Shown one piece after another: positions 1-9,033 of a DNA stretch of 64,000 bases. Below the pieces are notes generated by a model. The model made no database searches and was not told where the DNA came from. It saw nothing but the letters and a program-made list of their open reading frames with translations. Position 1 is the first letter of the stretch, and every line of letters begins with the position of its first letter. Position numbers and translations under genes: made by a program. The stretch comes from Olivibacter jilunii (GTDB taxonomy: Bacteria; Bacteroidota; Bacteroidia; Sphingobacteriales; Sphingobacteriaceae), in contig NZ_LR027862.1 of NCBI RefSeq assembly GCF_900607235.1, positions 39,628 through 103,627 on the forward strand, given 5' to 3'.

Positions 1-298
1 TTCCTCCCAGGCAGTATACAAATACAGGCTTTGTCCGATCCAAACGACTAAGCTCTTTGTCGAAATCATTATCCTTAATATCAATGTTAAGCGCATGCTC
101 AAGATGTCCATCCGCAAACTCATCAGCAGTCCGCACGTCGATCAACTGAACAGTCTCAGAGGAGTTATCTTTTAGTTTTTGTTGATACTGTTTGGCCGTC
201 AAAGGTCCTTCTTCCTGCGTGGCCATTGCACACCCTTGTAGATACAAAGCGTACAAACAACAGGTCAACATATACCTAAATTTTATACGTAATCCCAT
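1..298 (-). CDS. Rhodanese-domain lipoprotein, C-terminal part outside the window
   Basis: Reading the minus strand from the ATG at 298 gives 99 residues without a stop up to the left edge. The N-terminus is a lipoprotein signal with the lipobox LQGC (Cys 23). It is followed by a rhodanese fold: LIDVRTADEF, then GHLEHALNID, then PVFVYCLGG, whose Cys is at the usual catalytic position of rhodaneses. The protein is therefore expected to be membrane-anchored outside the cytoplasm and to bind or transfer sulfane sulfur. Its visible half resembles the N-terminal half of the rhodanese-thioredoxin protein at 9034, so a thioredoxin domain may follow beyond the edge (inference). It faces away from the sulfatase island; a -7-like box lies at 321-328. 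Confidence 0.8.
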   Translation of the reverse strand, partial: MGLRIKFRYMLTCCLYALYLQGCAMATQEEGPLTAKQYQQKLKDNSSETVQLIDVRTADEFADGHLEHALNIDIKDNDFDKELSRLDRTKPVFVYCLGG

Positions 299-320
299 AA
301 CACTTTCTAAATTAATATTA

Positions 321-328
321 CAAAAGTA
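321..328 (-). promoter_or_regulatory. Putative -7 box of the rhodanese lipoprotein gene
   Basis: On the minus strand this reads TACTTTTG, matching the Bacteroidota -7 consensus TAnnTTTG, 23 bases upstream of the ATG at 298. No clear -33 TTG was seen at the right distance. The rest of the spacer up to 595 holds no gene that I can recognise. Confidence 0.4.
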
Positions 329-595
329 ACAGATCCGATTTTTAAATACTAAATAAAATTCGCCACGGTGATAATGAGGCGGCCTGTACAAGTCTAACGC
401 CCATTGCTTACCGCTGCCATTTCGAAATTTATATTCCATGCATCTATCTTTATAAAATGAACCCCCATGTTTAAAATTTCATGTTCATCACACAGTGGAA
501 TGTAAATTTATTCACGTAATTTACAATATCCGGTTGTGTTTAAACCACAAAGGGTTCATAAATAAAACAAACACGAACGAACTAATTATTTACAG

Positions 596-2035
596 ATGAC
601 AAAGGATTCTTACGATGCGATTGTGGTGGGTTCCGGCCCCAATGGGTTGGCAGCAGCCATCACCATGCAGAAAGCCGGATTGGAAGTTTTACTGATAGAA
701 GCGAAGGAAACAATAGGAGGCGGCCTACGATCCGCACAATTTATGGATTCAGGAAATATATATGATATATGTTCTGCTATACACCCGATGGCACTTCAAT
801 CTCCCTTTTTCAAGAGATTACCCCTTGAACAGCATGGGTTAACTTACATAAATCCGCCGATTATGGCGGCTCATCCCCTAGACGGGGGGAAGGCTGTAGG
901 GCTTTTTTCTTCACTAGAGCAAACATCCGGTCAGTTCAATACAGATAAAAACGCCTACATTCATTTATTTAAACCCTTAACAAAGTTATGGCCCACACTG
1001 ATCAGCGACTTATTAGCCCCTTTTCATATACCTTCGAATCCTTTCCCGCTCATACGTTTTGGCAAGAACGCACTTCTATCGGCAACGCAACTCGCAAAAC
1101 GCTTTCAAACCGAAGAACTGAAAGCTCTATGGGCAGGTATGGCGGCTCACTCCATGTTGCCCTTAGATTATATGACTACATCGGCGGTGGCATTGGTGCT
1201 ATCTATCGCCGGTCATACCGGAGGTTGGCCTATTCCCCGAGGCGGATCGCAGCAAATAGCCAATGCCTTGGCTTCTTATTTTAAGTCGATTGGCGGGGAC
1301 ATTGAAACAAGTTTTTATGTAGACTCGCTTAAAAAGCTTCCTACGGCCCGAGCATTTCTTTTTGATCTAGGGCCAAAGCAATTGATACAAATTGCAGGGG
1401 ATCGATTCCATGCCTCCTATCGGAGACAACTTGGCAGATATCGCTATGGGATGGGTGTTTTTAAAATTGATTGGTTGCTTGACGGTCCTATACCCTTTCA
1501 GTCAGAGCAATGCAGAAAAGCCGGCACTGTACATCTCGGTAATAGTCTACAGGAAATTGCCCATGCAGAACGACAAGTCTGGGAAGGGAAACATCCGGAG
1601 AGACCTTTTGTACTGCTTGCCCAACAGAGTTTGTTCGATACCACCCGCGTAATGGGGAATCATCAAATTGCCTGGGCCTATTGCCATGTCCCAAACGGTT
1701 CAACTGTTGATATGACCATGGCTATTGAACAACAAGTAGAACGATATGCTCCGGGATTTAAAGATCAAATAATTGCCAAGCAATGCATGAATACACATGC
1801 CTATGAAATCTACAATCCAAACTATATAGGTGGCGACATCAATGGAGGCGTAATGGATCTTAAACAATTATATACCAGACCCGCTTTGAGGTGGTCGCCC
1901 TACGGCACGCCTGCGAAAGACATTTATATTTGTTCTTCTTCAACGCCTCCCGGTGGAGGTGTGCATGGGATGTGTGGATACCATGCCGCAAAACAAGCAT
2001 TAAAAAAGCGTTTCGGAATTGAAGTAGATTTTTAG
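596..2035 (+). CDS. Phytoene desaturase-like FAD-dependent oxidoreductase
   Basis: A 479-residue protein of the phytoene dehydrogenase/amine-oxidase-like flavoprotein superfamily. It opens with an ADP-binding Rossmann motif (VGSGPNG, residues 11-17) followed by the acidic LLIEAKETIGGG segment. It ends with the family's C-terminal FAD-contact region, CSSSTPPGGGVHGMCGYHA, near residues 447-465. There is no signal peptide, so it is cytosolic or peripheral. The family includes carotenoid desaturases, but also many uncharacterised members acting on other lipids, and no carotenoid genes lie nearby, so the substrate is unknown. It lies between a rhodanese gene and the sulfatase operon and may be transcribed on its own. 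The superfamily call is firm; the reaction is not. Confidence 0.75.
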   Translation: MTKDSYDAIVVGSGPNGLAAAITMQKAGLEVLLIEAKETIGGGLRSAQFMDSGNIYDICSAIHPMALQSPFFKRLPLEQHGLTYINPPIMAAHPLDGGKAVGLFSSLEQTSGQFNTDKNAYIHLFKPLTKLWPTLISDLLAPFHIPSNPFPLIRFGKNALLSATQLAKRFQTEELKALWAGMAAHSMLPLDYMTTSAVALVLSIAGHTGGWPIPRGGSQQIANALASYFKSIGGDIETSFYVDSLKKLPTARAFLFDLGPKQLIQIAGDRFHASYRRQLGRYRYGMGVFKIDWLLDGPIPFQSEQCRKAGTVHLGNSLQEIAHAERQVWEGKHPERPFVLLAQQSLFDTTRVMGNHQIAWAYCHVPNGSTVDMTMAIEQQVERYAPGFKDQIIAKQCMNTHAYEIYNPNYIGGDINGGVMDLKQLYTRPALRWSPYGTPAKDIYICSSSTPPGGGVHGMCGYHAAKQALKKRFGIEVDF

Positions 2036-2123
2036 CATTACATAAGCGATCTTAGGCCAAATAGGTAAAATTTATAGCCTAAATAGGAAGTTTTTATTCC
2101 TAACGATGCATGTTCCATGCCTG

Positions 2124-2131
2124 TATATTTG
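2124..2131 (+). promoter_or_regulatory. Putative -7 box of the sulfatase operon
   Basis: TATATTTG is an exact match to the Bacteroidota TAnnTTTG -7 element, 61 bases before the start of the small leader ORF at 2193. The -33 region (around 2096-2104) is T-rich but has no TTG. Confidence 0.45.
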
Positions 2132-2146
2132 TGTTGAGTTTAATGT

Positions 2147-2161
2147 CTACTAAATAAGTAG
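2147..2161 (+). promoter_or_regulatory. Inverted repeat near the operon's transcription start, candidate operator
   Basis: CTACT-AAATA-AGTAG is a perfect 5-bp-arm inverted repeat lying just downstream of the predicted -7 box, where a repressor would block transcription. The decamer TACTAAATAA inside it also occurs at 347-356, in front of the divergent rhodanese gene, which would fit shared control. The regulator is not in the window, and the match is short. Confidence 0.3.
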
Positions 2162-2192
2162 TCTATTTATTAAAATCAGCAAAAACATACAA

Positions 2193-2315
2193 ATGAATAC
2201 AATTGAACAAAGAACGCCCTTAAAGAAGGAAGAGGTCATTAAAAAACGCCTAAATAGTCCCGCCTTTACGATCCATTCTATGCAATCAGCCATGTGCTAT
2301 TCCTGTTGTTGCTAA
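2193..2315 (+). CDS. Poly-cysteine leader peptide (40 aa)
   Basis: A 40-codon ORF starting at ATG 2193 in an A-rich leader and ending at TAA 2313-2315, 106 bases before SusC. Its N-terminal half is charged (KKEEVIKKRL). Its last seven residues are Met-Cys-Tyr-Ser-Cys-Cys-Cys, encoded ATG TGC TAT TCC TGT TGT TGC before the stop. It has no signal peptide, domain or membrane segment. Tandem codons for one amino acid just before the stop of a short upstream ORF are the hallmark of attenuator leader peptides, and poly-Cys leader ORFs are known in mycobacteria. The downstream genes release sulfate from organosulfates, so sensing of cysteinyl-tRNA is a sensible role. The role is inferred; the ORF and its codons are seen directly. 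Confidence 0.7.
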   Translation: MNTIEQRTPLKKEEVIKKRLNSPAFTIHSMQSAMCYSCCC

Positions 2316-2380
2316 CAACCCATCTCCGCAAATTATTCCATTTTCTAACGATTTCATCTTTTGCTTTTCCTAATCACTTC
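2316..2380 (+). promoter_or_regulatory. C-rich, G-poor segment after the leader, possible Rho utilisation site
   Basis: I count 20 C and only 3 G in these 65 bases, starting right after the leader stop codon. Such C-over-G unstructured RNA is typical of Rho loading sites. No intrinsic terminator is visible between the leader and SusC; only a weak hairpin (CTTCGT/ACGAAG, 2377-2395) is present. If translation of the leader shields or exposes this stretch, Rho-dependent attenuation could control the operon. Confidence 0.4.
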
Positions 2381-2421
2381 GTGTCGATTACGAAGCTGTA
2401 TGCAACTAACAATAATATACA

Positions 2422-5400
2422 ATGATTAATCATTTTGCTAAACTATATAGGCTTGTTTTTCCGTTCCACAAAAATTTATGGCAACTATTTTTGTCAACTC
2501 TTCTTTTATTTTTAAGCGGAAATCTATGTGCACAGGTTACAAAGCCTTTGATCAATTCCACACTCGATGGAAAAGTGTTTGATAGTAACTCGAAAGAGCC
2601 ACTCCCGGGCGCCACTGTCTCGATTGAAGGAACCACCCATAAAGCTAGTACGGATGGCGATGGGAAATTCAATTTTATCACCGGACAAAAGTTCCCCTAT
2701 ACACTTATCATTAACTATATTGGTTATAAAGTTAAGAAAGTTATTGCAACGGGAAGTCCAATAGCCATTGGACTAGAGCCCGATTTCAACCAATTGGAAG
2801 ACGTGGTAGTGGTAGGTTATGGTACACAAAAACGTGGTGACCTGACGGGATCGGTTGCTTCTGTTCCGGCAGAGCTAAAGAGCCAACCTGTCGCTTCTCC
2901 GGAGCGCCTATTACAGGGATCTGTACCGGGCGTGGTTGTTACGCAAACCTCTGGTCAGCCAGGCGGCGGAGTGAGTGTGCAGATAAGGGGGAATAACTCC
3001 ATTACGGCCGGCAGTGATCCCTTATATGTTATAGACGGCTTTCCGCTTAATAACGACTATTCACTAAACGACGCCGGCGTCACTACGGGTTCCAAAATAA
3101 ACCCTTTATCTACCATTAACACCTCTGACATTGAGTCTATTGATGTATTGAAAGATGCTTCGGCAACTGCGATTTACGGATCGAGGGGCGCTAACGGCGT
3201 GGTGATTATCACTACTAAAAGTGGAAGTCGGAATAAATCTTCTATAAATTATGATGGGTACTATGGCTTCCAGGAGGTGATAAAAACCATCCCTTTATTG
3301 AACGCCGGGGAATGGTGGCAGTTGCGAAAGGATGCGGCCGTTAACTCAGGTAAATCAGCTTCGCTTCCAGCGGTGTCGGGCTATTCATTAGATACGAGTG
3401 GCGTGGGGACCGACTGGCAGGCGGCCGCTTTTCGGGAAGCACCTATTCAAAACCACAATTTGTCTATTTTAGCAGGGAGCGAAAAAACCCGGTTAGCTAT
3501 CTCAGGCAACTATTTTGATCAAGATGGGATTCTACAAAACACCGGATTTAGAAGAATATCCGGACGAATAAATGTTGCCCACGACTACAATGAAAAATTA
3601 AAGTTTACAAGCAATATTTCAGCAAGCCAGTCGAAAGCCGATGTTGCCCCAACAGCAGTTGTCGCTAATTTATTATTGACCCCGCCGTCTCTTCCCATCT
3701 ATCAGGACGACGGTTCGTATGTAATTTATAGTCCTTTCGAATCAAGTTTACAGAACCCTATCAACTCCCTATACAATCAGTTAAATGAAACAAAAACCAA
3801 TCGCTTGCTGGGGAATATCGCGGGTGAATATGAAATCATTACAGGATTAAAAGCGAAAGTGCTGATAGGTGTCGACATTGTCGATAATAAACAGAATCGT
3901 TATTTACCAAAAACCACCGCCGAAGGTTTGGATTTAGGGGGCTTGGCACAAGTCGGCTCTGTTTTTACCTCCAACTGGTTAAACGAAAACACGTTAAGTT
4001 ACGACAAGGTGATCGGTGAAAAGAACAGGATCAATGCCGTGGTAGGGTTTACCGCACAGCAATCGAACAGTGAAGGCACCGTTGCGGAAGCAGCTGGATT
4101 TGCGACCGATGCCTTTAGCTTTAACAATTTAGGGACGGGCGTAACCAATAGAACACCGAGCTCGATTGCCAATGAATGGTCGCTTGCCTCCTATCTGGCA
4201 AGAGTGAACTATGCTTATGACAGTCGATATCTATTCACCCTAACGTTTAGGGCTGATGGATCCTCTAAGTTTGGGGCTGGGAATAAATGGGGATATTTCC
4301 CTTCAGCGGCGTTTGGTTGGAATGTGAGTAATGAAGCATTCTTTAAGAATGTAAAACAGATAAGCCAGCTTAAAATTCGCTTAAGCGCGGGTACAACAGG
4401 CAACCAAAATATCCCGTCCTATCAGTCGCTATCGCGATTGAGCTACTTTAGATATAATTTCTCCAATACAACCGTACACGGTTTCGCACCTATAACGGTC
4501 CCAAACCCGGATTTGGGCTGGGAGAAGACCTTTCAATTTGACGGTGGAATTGACGTAGGTTTTTTTAACAATCGGATCAGTTTAGTTGCAGATTACTATT
4601 ATAAAAAAACGACCGATCTGCTCCTAAGCCGTACCGTGCCCGGGACGTCAGGCTTAGCCGAGTTCGGAGGCGGACAAGCGTCCACCATCTATCAGAACAT
4701 CGGAGCGGTGTCTAATCAAGGAATAGAGGTATATGTCAACTCGAATAATTTGATCGGAGATTTTACCTGGAAATCTATCTTGGTTTTCGCTAAAAATACA
4801 AACAAGATTCTTGACTTGGGAGAGGGCGTCGATCAAATTATTCCGGTAATCTCACAACCCTCCATTGCTAAGGTAGGCTATCCATTGGGCTCTTTTATCG
4901 TTTACCAAACCGATGGCATCATTCAAGAAGGCGACACGCCCCTAACACCGCAACAAAACAAAAATCCAGGTGGACAAAAATATAAGGATATCGACGGTGA
5001 TGGTCAAATTACACAGGCAGGGGATCGAGTTGTGATCTCCAATCAACCTGGATTTACGGCCGGATTTACCAATAACTTTTCTTATAAAGGTTTCGATTTA
5101 TCCGTTTTCTTTCAGAGTTCTGTAGGCGGGAAAATTTACAATGCCAATCGGGCTAATTTGGAACTAGGTACCGGTTATGTAAATGCGTCCAAAGTGCTGC
5201 TAAACCGCTGGACGCCTAACCACACCGATACGGATGTAAAGGCTGCTTTTCAAGACCCGGCAATTACCATTTCCGACCGCTTTATTGAAAGCGCAACTTA
5301 CCTCCGTTTGAAAAATCTATCATTTGGATATACCATACCCAAACGAGTTTTTGGGAATTCGGGCTTCGATTCACTTCGCATCTATGTATCAGCACAAAAT

Positions 5401-5538
5401 TTATGGACGTGGACCGACTATACGGGCTTTGATCCGGAGGTGAGCTTAAACGAACAATCTTTAATTAATAAGGGAATTGACCAAGGTGTTTACCCTAATA
5501 GTCGATCTTTTCAACTTGGACTCTCATTGACATTATAA
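2422..5538 (+). CDS. SusC/RagA-type TonB-dependent outer-membrane transporter (sulfatase operon)
   Basis: A 1038-residue SusC-family protein. It has a signal peptide ending near ...GNLCAQ (residue 38), a carboxypeptidase-regulatory-like domain (about 48-120), the typical LEDVVVVGYGTQKRGDLTGS linker (126-145), a plug domain with SDPLYVIDGFP and TAIYGSRGANGVVII, and a 22-strand barrel ending in QLGLSLTL with a terminal aromatic/hydrophobic pattern. It should form the outer-membrane channel for the ligand captured by the SusD partner 14 bases downstream. The operon's sulfatase suggests a sulfated ligand such as a sulfated glycan, glycoside or aryl sulfate; this is inference from context. Length and domain order are normal for the family. 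Confidence 0.95.
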   Translation: MINHFAKLYRLVFPFHKNLWQLFLSTLLLFLSGNLCAQVTKPLINSTLDGKVFDSNSKEPLPGATVSIEGTTHKASTDGDGKFNFITGQKFPYTLIINYIGYKVKKVIATGSPIAIGLEPDFNQLEDVVVVGYGTQKRGDLTGSVASVPAELKSQPVASPERLLQGSVPGVVVTQTSGQPGGGVSVQIRGNNSITAGSDPLYVIDGFPLNNDYSLNDAGVTTGSKINPLSTINTSDIESIDVLKDASATAIYGSRGANGVVIITTKSGSRNKSSINYDGYYGFQEVIKTIPLLNAGEWWQLRKDAAVNSGKSASLPAVSGYSLDTSGVGTDWQAAAFREAPIQNHNLSILAGSEKTRLAISGNYFDQDGILQNTGFRRISGRINVAHDYNEKLKFTSNISASQSKADVAPTAVVANLLLTPPSLPIYQDDGSYVIYSPFESSLQNPINSLYNQLNETKTNRLLGNIAGEYEIITGLKAKVLIGVDIVDNKQNRYLPKTTAEGLDLGGLAQVGSVFTSNWLNENTLSYDKVIGEKNRINAVVGFTAQQSNSEGTVAEAAGFATDAFSFNNLGTGVTNRTPSSIANEWSLASYLARVNYAYDSRYLFTLTFRADGSSKFGAGNKWGYFPSAAFGWNVSNEAFFKNVKQISQLKIRLSAGTTGNQNIPSYQSLSRLSYFRYNFSNTTVHGFAPITVPNPDLGWEKTFQFDGGIDVGFFNNRISLVADYYYKKTTDLLLSRTVPGTSGLAEFGGGQASTIYQNIGAVSNQGIEVYVNSNNLIGDFTWKSILVFAKNTNKILDLGEGVDQIIPVISQPSIAKVGYPLGSFIVYQTDGIIQEGDTPLTPQQNKNPGGQKYKDIDGDGQITQAGDRVVISNQPGFTAGFTNNFSYKGFDLSVFFQSSVGGKIYNANRANLELGTGYVNASKVLLNRWTPNHTDTDVKAAFQDPAITISDRFIESATYLRLKNLSFGYTIPKRVFGNSGFDSLRIYVSAQNLWTWTDYTGFDPEVSLNEQSLINKGIDQGVYPNSRSFQLGLSLTL

Positions 5539-5552
5539 ATAACGCGTGAAAT

Positions 5553-7118
5553 ATGAAAATTCTTAGCTATATCTTAATACTCATTATCGGACTTAGTTTT
5601 TCTTCTTGCAAGAAATTTCTGGAAGAGGAGCCCGCCTCCGTTATATCGGAAGATCAGTTTTATAAGACACAGGATGATGCACTCAATGCGGTAAACGCGG
5701 TATATTTTTTTCTTAACTCGGGCGGATCTTCTGTTCAAACACCTTACAACACCTTATTTAATACCGGGATGAACATGGCCGGTGATGATGAGGATCCAGG
5801 CCCTGGAGCGACGAACCCGGATGTACGGTCACTTTCCGTTCTGGCCCACTCATCTACCAATCTCCGAATTTATGAAATCTGGCAGCAGCATTATGCGGCT
5901 ATTAAGCGTGCCAATGTGGCTTTAGCAAAAATCCCCAACATAGATTTCGACAGCAGTTTAAAAAACAGGTTACTGGCCGAGACAAAATTCTTACGTGCCT
6001 TATACTACTTTAATCTCGTTCGCTTGTATGGCGACGTTCCATTAGTACTTAGTTATGAAACCTATATTGATGCCAACGATTATGCAATTGCGCGGACACC
6101 TAGCACAGCGGTCTACGCACAGATTGAAAAGGACCTAAAGGAAGCTGCGGAAGTATTGCCGGATCGCTATGCAGCGCCCGATATCGGCCGGGCAACGGCT
6201 GGCGCTGCGAAAGCTTTATTGGCAAAAGTTTATTTAACGGAAGCATCTTTACCATTGAAGCTGGAGGACAATTATGCCAATGCCGTGCTAACAGCTGAAG
6301 AAGTGCTCTCTGCCCAAGATGGTGGTACCGGAAATTACGGATACGATCTTTTCGAAAACTATGCCGAGGTATTTCTTCCCGATTTTAAAAATGGGAAGGA
6401 ACACATCTTTTCAGCCCAGTTTAAGTCAAATTCCCTTAATCAGGGTAATAATGAAAATCCACGTGCCATATTGAGCGGTGTTCCGGGATTGCGAGGGAAC
6501 TATGCGCATATGGTACGTTATTATAAAGAAGGTAGCGATAATTTTTTCAGTATCTATAAATTGTATAAACCATCCGATAAACGCCGATCTGTCACTTTTG
6601 TTACCAGTTTCATCAGTCCGACGAACGGACGTCAATATGCGCTTCCGCTTAACAACCCCGCCGTACCGGGAGATTCGACGCCGTTTTTTCATAAATGGTG
6701 GGATCCCAATTCCACGGCTGTCCCAAGTGAATCAGCCGCCAATGTACCTATTATTCGGTATGCGGAACTTTTATTGATTCATGCCGAAGCAGAAAATGAG
6801 CAGAATGGCCCTACCCTTAAAGCGTATCAGTCGATCAATCGCGTGCGAAGGAGAGCGGGACTACCCGATTTGACACCTGGCCTCACCAAGGATCAATTTC
6901 GCGATTCGGTTTACCTTGATCGAAGGCTGGAGTTAGTATATGAATATCAACGTTGGTTTGATCTGATCAGAGAGAAAGATGCTTCGGGCAACAGTGTTTT
7001 TGTAAAAAGTCTACATAAGGTGGGTAAGACTAACGCTGCAGAGAAACATCAATTATACCCTATTCCGCAATCAGAAATCGACAACAATCATTTGCTAACA
7101 CAAAACCCCGGTTTTTAA
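5553..7118 (+). CDS. SusD/RagB-family nutrient-binding lipoprotein (sulfatase operon)
   Basis: A 521-residue lipoprotein with lipobox FSSC (Cys 19) followed by the typical KKFLEEEPASVISEDQFYKTQDDA start of SusD proteins. The TPR-rich helical core contains ETKFLRALYYFNLVRLYGDVPLV. The C-terminal half contains IRYAELLLIHAEAENE, INRVRRRAGLP and RLELVYEYQRWFDLIR, and the protein ends in the usual LYPIPQSEIDNNHLLTQNPGF. It would sit on the outer leaflet of the outer membrane, capping the SusC barrel encoded 14 bases upstream and binding the operon's substrate. It is full length with no anomalies. Confidence 0.95.
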   Translation: MKILSYILILIIGLSFSSCKKFLEEEPASVISEDQFYKTQDDALNAVNAVYFFLNSGGSSVQTPYNTLFNTGMNMAGDDEDPGPGATNPDVRSLSVLAHSSTNLRIYEIWQQHYAAIKRANVALAKIPNIDFDSSLKNRLLAETKFLRALYYFNLVRLYGDVPLVLSYETYIDANDYAIARTPSTAVYAQIEKDLKEAAEVLPDRYAAPDIGRATAGAAKALLAKVYLTEASLPLKLEDNYANAVLTAEEVLSAQDGGTGNYGYDLFENYAEVFLPDFKNGKEHIFSAQFKSNSLNQGNNENPRAILSGVPGLRGNYAHMVRYYKEGSDNFFSIYKLYKPSDKRRSVTFVTSFISPTNGRQYALPLNNPAVPGDSTPFFHKWWDPNSTAVPSESAANVPIIRYAELLLIHAEAENEQNGPTLKAYQSINRVRRRAGLPDLTPGLTKDQFRDSVYLDRRLELVYEYQRWFDLIREKDASGNSVFVKSLHKVGKTNAAEKHQLYPIPQSEIDNNHLLTQNPGF

Positions 7119-7167
7119 AAACATTGTATATGCAAGATAAAATGACTCCCAATAATCAATTATTATT

Positions 7168-9000
7168 ATGAAGAAAATAATCAATACTTCTCTCTTTTTG
7201 CTAGGTACGCTCTCGGCAGTACAGGGGCAAAATATCACGCAACAGCAAGAACCTTTTAAAGGTGTTGTTGGTACCAATTATGCGAATTCAAAGGAATCTT
7301 GGGTAGACCCCATAAAAGCCCCCTCGAACGCGCCAAATGTCATCTGGATTTTATTGGATGATGTTGGATTTGGAGCAAGCAGTACGTTCGGTGGTTTAAT
7401 TAATACCCCAACTTTTGACAGTTTAGCGAACAATGGTTTGCGCTATACCAATTTCCATACCGCAGCCATCTGTGCGCCCACGCGAGCGGCTCTTCTAACA
7501 GGCCGTAATCACCATCGTGTACATGAGGGTGGTTTCTCCCACCGTTGGTCAGCATTTGGCTTTCCGGGCTGGGATGGCCGAATACCTGCTGACAAAGGTA
7601 CCATCGCCGAAATATTAAGAGAACAGGGTTACAGCACTTTCGCCGTGGGGAAGTACGGATTGACACCTGATCAGGACGCAACGGATGCAGGCCCTTTTGA
7701 CCGATGGCCTTCCGGTAAGGGTTTCGAACATTTTTTTGGTTTTCTTGGGTCGGCAACAGACCAATATGAACCGGATTTAGTAGAAGACAATGCACACGTC
7801 ACGCCCAATGGCAAGCATTTGAGCGAGCAAATAACCGATAAAGCGATCAGCTTTATTGACCGACAAAAAAGTGCAGCGCCTGACAAACCCTTCTTTTTGT
7901 ATTATGCCCCGGGAGCTACGCATTCACCGCATCAAGTGGAACCTAAATGGCGGGATTTATATAAAGGAAAATTTGATAAGGGCTGGGATCATTACCGAGA
8001 ACAAGTATTTAAAAGGCAAAAGGAATTGGGTATCATACCGGCTAATGCCAGCTTGCCTGCACGAAATCCCAATATCAAAGCCTGGGACAAATTATCGGCT
8101 GACGAGAAAAAGGTATATGCTCGCTTTTTTGAAGTCTATGCAGGCTATTTAACTTATACCGATTATGAAGTAAGTCGTTTAGTGAATCACCTAAAAGAGA
8201 TCAATCAGTTGGATAATACGTTAATTTTTGTCATTCTCGGAGATAACGGAGCCAGTAAAGAAGGAACTTTATACGGTACCATCAAGCGCTCGCCGACAGC
8301 TGCCCTGCAACAGGATCTGAGCGAAGAGGAGGCGCTCAAGGTCAATCTGGCAAATTTCGATCTGATCGGCACTCCTCAAGCCACCAATGGAAACTATCCT
8401 TTAGGGTGGGCTCAAGCTGCCAATACACCATTTAAATATTGGAAGCAAGATGCGCACGCAGAGGGCGGAACACGAAATCCGTTAATTGTTTTTTATCCGA
8501 AATCGATTCAGGATAAAGGAGGGATTCGGAATCAATACGGCCATGTGAACGATTTATTACCCACCACGCTGGAATTTCTCAATATTAAAGCGCCTGCGTA
8601 TATCCGTGGTATTAAACAGGATACCATTCAAGGAACGTCTTTGTTGTATTCTTTTGCTGAAAAGAACGCTCCATCACGTCACTCCGTCCAATACTATTAC
8701 ATTTTCGGTTCACGGGCTATCTATAAAGACGGTTGGAAGGCAAGCTTGGCCTTTAAGATTGCCGATGGTAAAGGGGGGAAAAGTCGCAATGTGAGCTTTG
8801 AAGACCCCAACCATATCGACTGGCAGCTATTTAACCTTCATGAAGACTTCAATGAACAACATGATTTGGCTAAGAAAAATCCCGCTAAACTCGAGGAGCT
8901 GAAAGCGTTATTCGAGGAGGAAGCAAAGAAAAACAATATATACCCCTATATAACCTGGGATGATGTTACTGATAGGCGAAATACATTGTCAAAACAATAA
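7168..9000 (+). CDS. Secreted S1-family (Cys-type) arylsulfatase-like sulfatase
   Basis: A 610-residue sulfatase with a signal peptide ending near AVQGQ (residue 21). The metal-site start VIWILLDDVGFG (Asp 64/65) is followed by the sulfatase signature CAPTRAALLTGR, whose Cys 102 is the residue oxidised to formylglycine. His 252 (ATHSPH) and LGDNGAS (Asp 359, Asn 360) fit the other catalytic and calcium positions. The overall layout resembles Pseudomonas AtsA-type arylsulfatases (S1_4-like). One oddity is that the usual GKWH motif reads GKYG (161-164), so the conserved His is missing. It should release sulfate from an organic sulfate ester in the periplasm. The activating enzyme is encoded at 12488 in the same cluster. 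The natural substrate cannot be read from sequence. Confidence 0.92.
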   Translation: MKKIINTSLFLLGTLSAVQGQNITQQQEPFKGVVGTNYANSKESWVDPIKAPSNAPNVIWILLDDVGFGASSTFGGLINTPTFDSLANNGLRYTNFHTAAICAPTRAALLTGRNHHRVHEGGFSHRWSAFGFPGWDGRIPADKGTIAEILREQGYSTFAVGKYGLTPDQDATDAGPFDRWPSGKGFEHFFGFLGSATDQYEPDLVEDNAHVTPNGKHLSEQITDKAISFIDRQKSAAPDKPFFLYYAPGATHSPHQVEPKWRDLYKGKFDKGWDHYREQVFKRQKELGIIPANASLPARNPNIKAWDKLSADEKKVYARFFEVYAGYLTYTDYEVSRLVNHLKEINQLDNTLIFVILGDNGASKEGTLYGTIKRSPTAALQQDLSEEEALKVNLANFDLIGTPQATNGNYPLGWAQAANTPFKYWKQDAHAEGGTRNPLIVFYPKSIQDKGGIRNQYGHVNDLLPTTLEFLNIKAPAYIRGIKQDTIQGTSLLYSFAEKNAPSRHSVQYYYIFGSRAIYKDGWKASLAFKIADGKGGKSRNVSFEDPNHIDWQLFNLHEDFNEQHDLAKKNPAKLEELKALFEEEAKKNNIYPYITWDDVTDRRNTLSKQ

Positions 9001-9033
9001 TAACTCGGTGTCAAATAAATCAGATATAGAAAG

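Noticed and set aside
2052..2082. TTAGGC/GCCTAA inverted repeat after the flavoprotein gene as terminator
   Set aside because: Arms of 6 bp with a 19-base loop and no T-run are too weak.
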